A stretch of 64,000 nucleotides of DNA, taken from assembly GCA_037953625.1 (NCBI GenBank), contig CM075654.1:49669001-49733000 (forward strand), written 5' to 3'. The notes under the pieces are model-generated. The model did no database searches. It was not told where the DNA came from and was given only the letters and a program-made list of their open reading frames with translations. Position numbers and translations under genes: made by a program. This DNA is from Crotalaria pallida. Taxonomy: Eukaryota > Streptophyta > Magnoliopsida > Fabales > Fabaceae. Below are positions 1-10,589 of the stretch, piece by piece; positions within the stretch are counted from its first letter, which is position 1, and the number at the start of each line of letters is the position of its first letter.

Positions 1-2360
1 GGATTCATTTGTGGTAGTATTCATAGATGACATCCTGATATACTCGAAAACCCAAGAGGAGCATGCCAAGCATCTTCAGTTGGTCCTTGAAACTTTGAGG
101 GAGAAGAAGCTCTATGCAAAGTTGGCCAAATGTGAATTTTGGCTAACAGAAGTGAAGTTCCTTGGCCATGTGATTACGGAAGATGGATTCGTTGTGGATC
201 CATCCAAGGTGGAGGCTGTACTCCAATGGGAAGCCCCAAGAACTGTCACGGAAGTGAGAAGTTTTCTTGGACTCGCAGGATACTATCGAAAATTCATTGA
301 AAACTTTTCAAGGATTGTTTTTCCATTGACATGTTTGACGAGAAAAGAACAGCCTTTTATCTGGGATGAAAAGTGCAAAGCAAGCTTTCAAAAGCTAAAG
401 GACAAATTGACATCTTCACCGGTGTTAATCTTGCCCGATCCTCACAAAAGTTTCGATGTATACTGCGATGCTTCCAAACAAGGACTTCGATGTGTGTTGA
501 TGCAAGAAGGAAAGGTGGTAGCTTATGCATCAAGACAGTTGAAGATCCATGAAGAGAATTATCCAACTCATGACCTGGAATTGGCAGCCATAGTATTTGC
601 ATTGAAGTTGTGGAGGCACTATCTTTATGGAACAACATTCCAGGTGTTCAGTGACCACAAAAGCCTCAAATATTTATTCAACCAAAAGGAGTTAAATATG
701 CGACAACGTAGATGGATGGAATTTTTGAACGACTATTACTTTGAGCTTCACTACCATCCTGGTAAAGCCAATGTGGTAGCGGATGCTTTAAGTCGAAAGA
801 CGTTGCATATGAGTACTCTAATGATCAAGGAAGTAGAGCTGATTGAGAAATTCCGAGACTTGAATCTGGCAATGGAAGTAACACCATCCAGTATCAAGTT
901 AGGAATGCTAAAGATAACCAATGAGTTCCTAGAGCAGATAAAGGAGATGCCGCAAGATGATGTAGAACTGCAAGAAAAGGTGAGGCTGAGTACGGAAGGG
1001 AAGGAACCAGATTTCCAAAGTTGGTCTAAATGGAGTTTTGAGATTCAAAGACCGAGTGTGCATTCCTGCAAATCAGGAGTTATGAATAACCATTTTGGAC
1101 GAGGCCCACAAAAGCAAAATGAGTATTCATCCTGGAGCTACAAAGATGTACCAAGATATGAAGAAAATGTTCTGGTGGTCCGGATTGAAGAAGGATGTGG
1201 CAACTTATGTGGCATCTTGCTTTGTTTGTCAAAAAGCAAAGATAGAACATAAGAGGCCTGGAGGAGAACTTCAACCATTGGATATTACGGAATGGAAATG
1301 GGACAGTATTGCAATGGATTTCGTATCCGGCTTTCCAAGAACGCAAGGAGGATATGAAGCCGTGTGGGTAATAGTGGATCGATTGACAAAATCGGCTCAC
1401 TTTATTCCAATCAATATGAAGTATTCACTGGAAAAACTCACGCAACTTTATATCAAGGAGGTGGTGCGATTGCATGGAGTTCCAGCAAGCATAATCTCTA
1501 ATCGTGACCCAAGGTTTTGTTCCCGGTTTTGGCAGAGTCTACACCAAGCAATGGGAACCAAGATGAGGATGAGTTCAGCCTATCATCCCCAAACCGACGG
1601 TCAATTTGAAAGGACAATCCAATCCCTTGAGGATCTGTTAAGGGCATGTGCTTTGGAGTATAATGAAAACTGGAGTCAATTATTGCCTCTGGTGGAATTC
1701 ACTTACAACAATAGCTTCCACGCAAGCATTGGAATGGCACCTTTCGAAGCATTGTATGGGCGAAAGTGTAGAACTCCACTATGTTGGTTCCAAGTGGGGG
1801 AGAATACACTCATTGGCCCCGATGTCGTTCAAGAAACAACCGAAAGGATAAAAGTAATTCAAGAGAAGATGAAAGCTGCCCAAAGTAGACAAAAGAGTTA
1901 TGCAGATCGGGGAAGAACTAATTTGGAATTTCAAGAAGGAGAGCGTGTCTTTCTCCGAGTGGTTCCAACAACTGGAGTTGGACGTGTGATGAAACCAAAG
2001 AAGTTATCACCCAAGTTCATCGGTCCATACCAAATCCTGAGACGCATTGGTCCTGTTGCCTACCAGATAGCCCAACCACCATTTCTATCCAACTTGCACA
2101 ACGTGTTCCATGTATCCCAGCTAAGGAAGTTCGTTCCTGATCCTGCCTCTATTATTAGCATCAAACCCGACGAGATACCCTTGCGAGAGAATCTGACACT
2201 CGAAACCGGTCCCATTCGGATAGAAGATAGAAAAAGTAAGCAGGTGAGAGGGAAGGAGATCCCTTTAGTAAAAGTCGTATGGGAACGTGGTGGTGTTAGC
2301 GACATCACTTGGGAGTTAGAAAGTCAGATGAAAGAAGAATATCCATATCTGTTTGAGTAA
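1..2360 (+). pseudogene. pol: pol remnant: RT end, RNase H, integrase, chromodomain
   Basis: Open from the left edge. The first recognisable motif is the RT catalytic box FIDD (about base 20). The RNase H domain follows (YCDAS at about 460, DALSRK at about 785), then the integrase zinc region (HPGAT, then CFVCQKAK), the catalytic core, and a C-terminal chromodomain-like stretch (IPLVKVVW ... WELE). The reading frame changes between about 1010 and 1095: the RNase H frame runs into nonsense while the integrase frame is open to 2360. A one-base insertion near the CCAAAG at about 1015 would explain it. In the integrase core the expected SDRDPRF box reads SNRDPRF (AAT at 1500-1502), so a catalytic Asp is replaced by Asn. 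The third catalytic residue (E of FERTIQ) is present. In the living family this polyprotein copies and integrates the element; this copy should not. Confidence 0.9.
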
Positions 2361-2517
2361 GTTTTTGCTTTTGAATCGAATTTCGGGGACGAACTTCTGT
2401 TTAAGTGGGGGAGGATGTAAGGCCCTATATTTTCATAAATAAATAAAACTATGTATTTAAAATAAATAATGTTATTATATTGAATAAAATAATGAATTTT
2501 CTGAAATTAGGTTAAAA

Positions 2518-2672
2518 TACTCAAGTGTTTTGGGGAGGACTCGAGTATAATCATTAGTTGTTTGAAAAATTTGAATTTTGAGTCGAAAGACTCGAGTCTT
2601 TCATAGAAGACTTGAGTGTTCTTTGAATTGTTGAAAAAGACTCGAGTAAAGGGAAAAAGACTCAAGTATTTC
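2518..2672. repeat. ACTCGAGT palindrome cluster 1
   Basis: Six close variants of GACTCGAGTA (some as CTCAAG or CTTGAG) spaced about 20-45 bp apart inside the LTR, often preceded by AAA or GAA. The core CTCGAG is a perfect palindrome. Confidence 0.75.
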
Positions 2673-3697
2673 GAGCAGTTCTACAAAAAAATAAAAGTCG
2701 GTTTCAAACCAAATTGAAGCTAGCAGCTCGTTCCACTTAGTTACAAGCACCCAGCTGAACTTTACTTCGTAGGGAGGTAACCTGAAACTATAAATAAGTA
2801 CTTTGGAGGGCCAGAAACACATTTGCAACACCCTAAACCCGAATTCCTATACAAACACCCTCTGTTTTCAAGTGCAAACTTTGCACCTTCGATTCTCCCT
2901 CCTCACTCAACCAAATTCTGTGAAACCAAAACACGATTTGAGTTCTGATTCCCCTCTTGAATTAGAACCAATAGCCACACGAAACTACCTCTTGGCAATC
3001 AAAATTGAGTCTCTGAAGCTGCGAAAAACAGAGTGCAAATTAGCACCTTCAACCCTTCTTTCTCGAATTGGTTTGGTAAACCCAAGAACCCTCTTGATCT
3101 CAAATTTGTTTCTGAGTAAAGTTAGCATTCCCTAGTTTCTTAAGCTAACTTATTTCGTTCTTTTTCATGCCTTAATCATGGTGAATTTGATGGCCAAAGT
3201 TTGGTGTTCAAAGTACAAACCTTGAGTGTTGAAACTCAAGCTTTGATCCTGTCCCTCTCCTCTTCAACCAATCGATCCCCTAGCTTCTCTAAGGTATGGG
3301 AGAAGTTATCTAATCGCTAGCATGATAAATAATAAGCTAAATTCATAGGAACCATATGAGGTTCATGGGCAACATAAGTTAGAAATGAGAATCTGACTTG
3401 GAGGCCAGAAACCCATAGTTTTTGTATTCAAACAACTTTAATTGAACCTAAGGAAGCTCACTGGATTGATTTTCAAACTTAAAATCAAGTAGAAATCAAA
3501 GTCATAGGTTGAATTGGTTATTTTCTATGTTTTATGAAATGTTGTGATTTGATTATGTTCCTGTTATAATTGATGATAATTGATATGTGCAATATGATTA
3601 TTATGTGAGGAATAACCCCTGTTTGGTGCAGGATTGAAGTGAAGGAGTATGAGTCTCGAATTGGCATTAAAAGTGCATAAAACTGGTGTTGTTGCAG

Positions 3698-3835
3698 CAA
3701 AAAGACTCGAGTAATTTAAGGAAGACTCGAGTATTCTGGGAATTGGGAAGAACACTCGAGTAGATCTTTAAAGACTAGAGTATTTTTGCATGAACAACTC
3801 GAGTAGTCAAGAACTACTCGAGTAATTTGAGCAAT
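3698..3835. repeat. ACTCGAGT palindrome cluster 2
   Basis: Six units of the same GACTCGAGTA-type palindrome within 138 bp, one degenerate (ACTAGAGT), in the same LTR about 1 kb downstream of the first cluster. Confidence 0.75.
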
Positions 3836-3936
3836 TTTCAGAAAACTCTTACTTTTTAAAATTTCACTAAATTAACTCGTCTAAACTCCTAAATTACTAA
3901 ATTGTTAATATTATGTTTACAACTTAAATCCCGTTG

Positions 3937-4150
3937 GTTGATAGCTATCCTGGAGGTGTCCTACTGGAATCTTATTCAGTGGTTGATTAACCCCTACAGG
4001 AGTCCCAACGGAAGTGCGTACACCCATTTGGTCGATATTATCCCTAACGTCCCAGTGGAGTTTTATTCACTTGGTTGATATTTTCTAAGGGAGTCCCAAT
4101 GGGGTCGTTGCAATAAATATCCGCCAATAGGAGGCTGTGCCCCGACGGAT
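3937..4150. repeat. Imperfect repeats in the LTR
   Basis: Four or so diverged units built on 'GGTTGATA...GGAGTCCCAACGG' follow one another at roughly 50-60 bp spacing. They are non-coding and part of the LTR. Confidence 0.55.
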
Positions 4151-5129
4151 TATTAAAATAATGATTATACTCTATTTCTAAAAACCATCGCAAAGTGGCT
4201 GATGGATTTTTTTATAAAGCACCAGCACCAGCTAAAGAAATTGTTAAAGATGAGATTGATGAATGCAAAGATGAAATGAAGGACTATGTACTTGATGGTT
4301 AAGTTAAAGAATTGATAATAAAGATTGGTAATGGATTGTGGTTGCATTCATGCATTGGTTGTTTGCTCCAGCTTGTTGAGATGTTTTGCGCTGTCTATCG
4401 CACACGCTGTCTGTCGTGGAGGGTCGAGCGGAGGAAGCTCAGGATGACCCATTTCCTCCAAGTTGTGATGCCCCGGGATATTGTTGAGATTAACATGCAT
4501 CATGCCATTGATAAATAAGAATGATTAATTGAGTGAAAAGGGTTTGACATATGTATATGCATGATGGAAATTGTTGCTAATTGAATACTTGTGCTTGTTG
4601 TTTTTAGCCAATGTTCTTTATCGTTCGTTTTAACGTGATTAGCTATGACTTACTCCCTGGTTGTCCTTGTAGGTAATGGAGCTTCCGTCTTCCAAGGGGA
4701 AGAATGATGCTGGCAAGGGATACGATAATTCCCTTTCCAATGGGGGAGTTTTGAGAACCGCTGGGTTACGAGTAGCATATTAAGTAGCTCAGAGTCTGTT
4801 GTGTCTATTTCATAGTTAGAACTTTTGATATAAGTTGTAACTCTCTATGTTTTGTTATGAAACAATATGATATATATATATATATGTATGCAAGTTGCTT
4901 CTGCTTTTGAACGAGCAAGTTATAAACTTATTTTGACGAAAAAAAAATTTTCCTCTATTTTACTTATAAGTAATTAAGAATTAGATAGTTGGGTCATTAC
5001 AAAACTCAATTCCAAACCACAAAATACGGTAGGAAAAAAAAAAAAAAAACTTAAAACAAGCAACAGTCTAGATCATTCATCACTGGCCTTCTCAAGCATT
5101 TTGATTAAAATCAAAATACATCTAATGAT

Positions 5130-7210
5130 CTAAAGAAACTGATGATGTCCACCACCTGTTTGGTGCAGCATTGCATCTATATATATCTCATCACCATCCT
5201 CCATATCTAGCTGCACAAAATTGCAATTTCTCAGAATCAACAGAGAGAACAATAAGATAAAAATCTGTATTAAGTTTTATTTCAAAGTCAATAATTAAAA
5301 ACACGTTCGGTGTAAAAAAGAAAACATGAATTCTAAAATTTTGCTGTGAGAAATTCTAACAAACTGCTATAAACATGAAATACCCAAAAAGAAAGATGAC
5401 AAGTTAAAGTTGATATACATATGAAGGGATAAATATGAATTATATGATCAAGAAAAAACTATGGATTGATTTCTGAACAATCTAAAATAATTTACCTCAT
5501 CAGGAGTCTGTTCAGCCCGGAGTCTCCTTCCATCAAACAAGAAAGCAACTGAACTAGAATCTAAAGATTTGCCATTACAATAAGCATTCATGAGTTTCCC
5601 GAGCTGAGTACTTGTTCTTATCCTATAAAAAGTCTCACTACCATCCTACAAGAAAACCAAGTTGAGGCAGGTTAGTTGACGGGTAAAGATGGTAAACTAC
5701 ATGCCATAGTTTTCAATAAGCCAGAAGCAAGGAAGAGTAACTAAGACAGGCCACGTTACATTGTAAAATAAGCATGGCTCGGAAATGACAACATTTGACT
5801 AACTTGTTAAAAATTATTAGGCTAAATTGCTCATTTGGTCCCGTACCTTATTTTTTTATTTCAATTTGGTCCCTTACCTTTATTTGGTGTCAATTTGGTC
5901 CCTTATGTTTCAAATTGTTAACACCATTAGTCCCAACCGTCGGTTGCTATTAACGCTGTCAATTTTAATCCTACGTGGCCATTAATTATACACGTGGCTG
6001 CGAATACGTGTCCCTCTTTGCGTCCACATAATTTGTGGCCCAAAACGTTGTCGTTTTGAAGCCTACATTTCACCTTCTTCTCAAAGAAGAGAGGGAGAGT
6101 GTTTCAGAAACTCATTCACAACCTTTTGGAGTGAAACATTTGCTCTGCTAGGGCACAAAATGAAAAGACAAAAACGTGAGTCGGAGCTTAGCTATTCACT
6201 AGTATCAAGTAGAAGGAAGACTATTTCAAATTAACAAAGAATAATAACGGTTGGGACTAACGGTATTAATGATTTGAAACGTAAGGGACCAAATTGACAC
6301 CAAATAAAGGTAAGGGACCAATTTGAAATCAAAAAATAAGGTAAGGGACCAAATGAGTAGTTTAGCCAAATTATTATTATAATTATCATTGATATTCTTA
6401 AAAAAATATTTAAATACACATGATTGTTTATGAAAAATAAATAATTATTGCTCATTAAAATTGAAATAAGGGCTTACATTAAAAAAAAAAAGTTAAAAAG
6501 AAACTTAGGATAAAACAGAATAATAACTTCACCATTTTCCTATAAAACATTTTTTTATCATGTTTGGAATAAGGATCCGTAGTTAATACCAGGTTTAAAA
6601 CTTGGTTACTTATACCTTCACATAATTTTATACATTATGAAATTTGTTGATCCAACCGTTGAATTACATATTATTCTTGACGATCATACATATATACCAA
6701 ATCTTTTAAAAGAAAAATCTTTTAAACTCATGTAGCAAGTAATTCACCCTCCACGGATATCCAAAGGTTCTTGAAGGCAAGAATTTAGCATGCCATAAGA
6801 AAAAATCATACTATATAATTAGAAGAGTTCCCCCGAAAAGATTAAATTAAATAGCATTCCAATAGTAAAATTAGTCGAAACTTTAGTATTATACAATAGG
6901 CTATATATATCACCCACAAAAGTATTGAAAACTCTTAAACACAAGACAACTCATGAATATATAACCCTCAAATTAATTCTCTTTATCTCTTAACAGGAAG
7001 ATAAAATAGTGAAAAAAAATAAAACGAAAAATTAAAAACCATATTCAGAACAAAAAGCCAATCTCAACAAAACCAAGAACATTTAGTTTGAATGAGAAGA
7101 GAAGGTGAAGATAGAATTGGGACCTGGCCCTTGACTTTGAGATTAATGCGACCTCCCTGATCAGCAGGCTTCTTCTCCGCCTGGCTTGTTCCAGCTCCTG
7201 TTGCTGACAT
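5130..7210 (-). CDS. SUMO: Small ubiquitin-like modifier (SUMO), three exons
   Basis: Exons on the minus strand are 7124-7210 (29 codons), 5496-5645 (50 codons) and 5130-5210 (26 codons plus stop), all phase 0 with GT-AG introns of 1,478 and 285 bp. The 105-residue product matches plant SUMO along its length: an acidic/lysine-rich N-terminus, INLKVKGQ, STQL.KLMNAYC, VAFLFDGRRLRAEQTPDE, MEDGDEI and DAMLHQTGG. Family knowledge: a SUMO protease cleaves after the GG, removing here GHHQFL, and the mature protein is conjugated to lysines of mainly nuclear proteins through E1 (SAE1/2) and E2 (SCE1). Two features are unusual. Two extra residues (YI, from a TATATA run) sit between DGDEI and DAMLHQ, and several normally basic surface positions are changed (RIRTSTQLGK, YCNGK), which suggests a divergent paralogue. 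No frameshift or stop is visible. Expression cannot be judged from sequence. Intron 1 carries a 548-bp MITE. Confidence 0.92.
5820..6367. mobile_element. MULE-type MITE in SUMO intron 1
   Basis: A 548-bp element with long inverted ends starting GGCTAAA, carrying GGGACCAAAT/ATTTGGTCCC motifs repeated at each end. It is flanked by a perfect 9-bp duplication AAATTATTA (5811-5819 and 6368-6376), the target-site length of Mutator-like elements. It encodes no transposase. The open frame at 6231-6455 lies inside the inverted repeat and is not a gene. Confidence 0.88.
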
Positions 7211-7301
7211 GTTTTTCACCTTAAAAAAAATTGCAATGTCTATTCAATTTGTCTTAGTGCAATGCAAAGTGTGCTTGGTCTCTATGATACAAAGGCCACG
7301 G

Positions 7302-7309
7302 TATATATA
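7302..7309 (-). promoter_or_regulatory. Probable TATA box of SUMO
   Basis: TATATATA (7302-7309) lies 92 bp upstream of the SUMO ATG, between two GC-richer blocks (ACCG...GGCC). The position is normal for a plant TATA box with a short 5' UTR. No other promoter element was identified. Confidence 0.5.
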
Positions 7310-7955
7310 CGGTAACGGCGCACAGAAAGATGGGTCCTAACAAAAAAAAAATTGCAAAAATTATTAGTTAATCCGAATCACTTAATAAATGCTAAAAAAA
7401 ACACGTGTCAATGCATCAGATTCACGCTGTATAGATAAATATTGTGCATGTACTATTAATTTCATATTTATTAAAGAATTTATTTAAGTGTATTTAATTT
7501 TTTCAAATTCATAAAATATAATATTATTTTAGGAAAGTTCTATTGATAATGAAATAAAAATTAAATAAGAGAACTACTTTTTTTAAGAATTTTTTTTTAA
7601 TATTTTGGGAATAATTGTATTGAAAATAAAAATTTGGTTAATTTTTTCTCTTTTAGACCAAGATGAGTGTCTCCTTTTTTTTTGTTAGTATATTAGAGAC
7701 CGGACTAGTATTTATAACGAAGATTAATTAATTACATTTAAGTTTTTTATATTCATAAAAAAATAGAGATATTTTAGGAAAACAGTATTTAAAATAAAAA
7801 AAATAAATAAATAAGATAACCACTTTATAAGAATATTTTGTAATAAAATAATATGATAAATGAAACAAAAATTAAAGAGATTAGTTAACTTTTTCTATAA
7901 AATCAAAATACATATATTTTTTTTCTTATATTACAAACCGGAAAGAGTATATATA
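7310..7955. other. AT-rich intergenic, upstream of SUMO
   Basis: No coding potential, RNA gene or clear repeat. The sequence is very AT-rich with short A and T runs. A degenerate Stowaway-like end (ACCGGAAAGAGTA at about 7937) may remain near the right edge. Confidence 0.5.
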
Positions 7956-10589
7956 TCTACTATACTTATATAAAAAGATCCCTTTTCGAGGCACCACGTT
8001 TGTCCGCTTAAGGAATACTCGCACCACGTTTGTCCGCTTAAGGGTTACTCGAACCAGAGTGTTTGTAGGTAAATAATATTATCTCTAATCAAAATTATAA
8101 TTTGAAATTAAATAAATTATCTATATTTGAAATCATTATCCACATTTTGTTTAAAAAAAAATAACCATTATCCTCAAAAAGATAAACTCAAAGAGACGAG
8201 GCTTAAGTTCATGATAAACTCAAAAATCTAACAAAAGTTTATTTATCTATAACTCTTTTTAGTTATCACATATTTCAAACTATAAATATGATGATTTCTC
8301 AAGTCTACACATACTCATGTCTTCCATAATCATGAAAGTCACCTCGCTCCTTCATCATTCTCCTTTATTTTTTATTGTTCATCAACCACTTCCTCTTTCA
8401 ATGTGTCTGCCCTCCTCGCAAAAACTCAAAAGAGCTCTCCTCTTTGCTTTGTGTTAATGAGAATGAGTCAATTGAAGACCTAAAAGAGGAAGAACTGTGA
8501 CCAGATCAACATCAATACAGAATTGTAACGCAAGGAAAGCCGCAGTTGCAAGTTGCAATGTAATAGATGAAAATAATTGTATATAATAGCATTTGCTTAT
8601 AATTAATTTTGTTTATTGTAATAAATTTTGATTATAGAGGAATTTTCCACAATTGTATATAATAGGATTTGGTTATATACTTGATATCTTTGATGTTTTG
8701 TAGTTGCGACATTCTTCTTTTCTTATTAACAAATTTTGCATAAGATTTTAACCTGGATCAGGTGTTCTTAATTATTATTTCTAGATTTGCATATTTTCTG
8801 ATTGAGGCACCGTTTAGTGGCATGTATTTGCATATGAATGTTTATTTATTATGGAATGCCCTTTTTTAGTGGGTCTTTTATTTTTTTTTAGCTTTTTTTA
8901 ATGAAAAAAAGATCATTCTTTAAATGGGAAAAAAATACGAGGTACGAATGAAATATATATACTTTTTCGGATCTGGGAGCTGATAAAAAATAATAATTTT
9001 TTTCCTCTTAAAAATAAATATTTTTCAATACCCTTATAAATAAATAAAATCTATCAATGTATATAATAAGTATTATCCTTGGGGATATGTAAATAAAGAT
9101 TATAAAATATAAACTATTTTTTTTTGAACGAAAATAAACTATTTATTTAAACTATAAGTAGTATAGTAGAACTTTTATTCCCTACACGTCAACCCAAAAG
9201 CTAAACTTAAAAAAAAAAACACAAAGTTACATGCATTTCAAAAACTAAAAAAAAAAAAATCAAAATGATTAGAAGATTAGGTGAAAGAAGATTTTTTTTA
9301 GGATCAAATCTTATGATTAACTTGAGATAAGATTTAAATATGAATATTAATAAATGTGATAATTATATTAAAAAAAAGATAATTGTAAAAAAAATATTAA
9401 CTTACGGTTCAAATAAATATAAGAAATACTTATATTATTTATTATTTTGAGCTCCACTTTTTAGCTTTACTTGAGACAATTTTTCCTAATACACTGTTTA
9501 TAACAAACAAAACAATATTTTATCAATATTGAAATTGAGAGTATCCCAATATTTTTTTAAAGGTAAAACAAATTAAAAAATTATATTTTTTTTTCAAACA
9601 TTATAAATAATATGGATATATGATTAAATATAATGATTATAGTTTTATATAAAGATATTTCAAAAAAATTATTTCAAGATAATTCAGATAATTAGGATAA
9701 AGATTTTTTAGAATCAAATTTTATGATTAACTTGAGATAACTAAACGAAGAAAAAAATCAAAATATTTAAATATGAGTAATACTAATAAATGTGATAATC
9801 ATATTTATAAAAAAATGGTAATTGTAAAAAAAAATATTAATCTATCCATCAAATAAATATAAGATATATCTTATAATATCACGAAATAAAAAAAAAATCA
9901 GAATGTATAATTTTGGTTTAATTATGACTTTTCATATTAAAGGATTTATTATATTCAAAAGATGCTAAATTATCATATCCTTTGAAATATGAAATATTTT
10001 GATTTATCCTTTAATATACTCATAATACCATCAAACAAAAAATAGATAGAAAAGTTTAATTTTGATTTCACTTTAATTAATCATAAAAAACGAAATAATG
10101 GTATTTAAAAACGTGTTAATTCATCCATCAGCAAAATAACATCATTTTAAATATTTAATAATTATCTATACATAAAAAAATATAATATTAAATATAAAAA
10201 AATTCAATATCGTCTTCATGTCCTATGAAATAATGAATATTCTATCATAAAAAAATAGTGGATATTCTAATTTATCCTTCAATTTGCTCATAATACCATC
10301 AAACAAAAAAAATCAGAATATTTAATTCTGATTTATTTAAATTCATCATAATAAACTTGATAATCATATAACAAATGTTAATTTATTCTTCAATTAAATA
10401 AGGAAGGACAAAAATTCCTTAACAAGTTCATTTAGATTAATTTTTTTAAAGTATAGGGTTTGATTTGAGTCTCAGTCTTTTTGTATGGTTATTTTTTTAT
10501 TGTTGTTCAATAATAGTTTTTACTTTAAAATATTTAATATAAAAAATGTAAATATCAATAATCCGTGCATTGCACGGGATAAAAGCTAG
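7956..10589 (+). mobile_element. Non-autonomous Helitron 1
   Basis: The 5' end begins TC (TCTACTATACTTATATAAAA) after an A. The 3' end has a short hairpin (10563-10577, arms CCGTGC/GCACGG around ATT) followed by ATAAAAGCTAG and then T, the Helitron arrangement of a stem-loop about 10 bp from CTRR with insertion between A and T. There is no Rep/helicase frame. The interior is AT-rich and has its own repeats: a segment with CTTATGATTAACTTGAG at about 9310 and 9720, and CATAATACCATCAAACAAA at about 10020 and 10290. Confidence 0.8.

Larger units (their letters stand above)
1..5001 (+). mobile_element. Ty3/gypsy chromovirus (Tekay/Del-like), 3' part
   Basis: The window opens inside the pol gene of an LTR retrotransposon on the plus strand. 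Visible in order are the end of reverse transcriptase, RNase H, integrase, a chromodomain-like tail, a polypurine tract (2403-2415, AAGTGGGGGAGGA) and a long 3' LTR (2416-5001). The 5' LTR, gag and protease lie left of the window. The chromodomain and the LTR of about 2.6 kb point to the Tekay/Del lineage. The element is defective (frameshift and integrase change). Its target duplication cannot be checked because the left end is missing; the candidate is AAACT at 5002-5006. Confidence 0.9.
2416..5001 (+). repeat. 3' LTR of the Tekay-like element
   Basis: It starts TGTAAGGCCC right after the polypurine tract and ends GGGTCATTACA, giving TG...CA ends and near-complementary termini. It is 2,586 bp long and has no gene. 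It holds two clusters of an ACTCGAGT palindrome (2518-2672 and 3698-3835), an imperfect repeat block (about 3937-4150) and a short TA run at about 4870. Open frames in it, for example near 2803-3135, show no family resemblance and lie in what should be transcribed LTR leader. Confidence 0.85.

Noticed and set aside
2803..3135. 110-residue frame in the Tekay LTR
   Set aside because: No similarity I can recognise; located in LTR leader.
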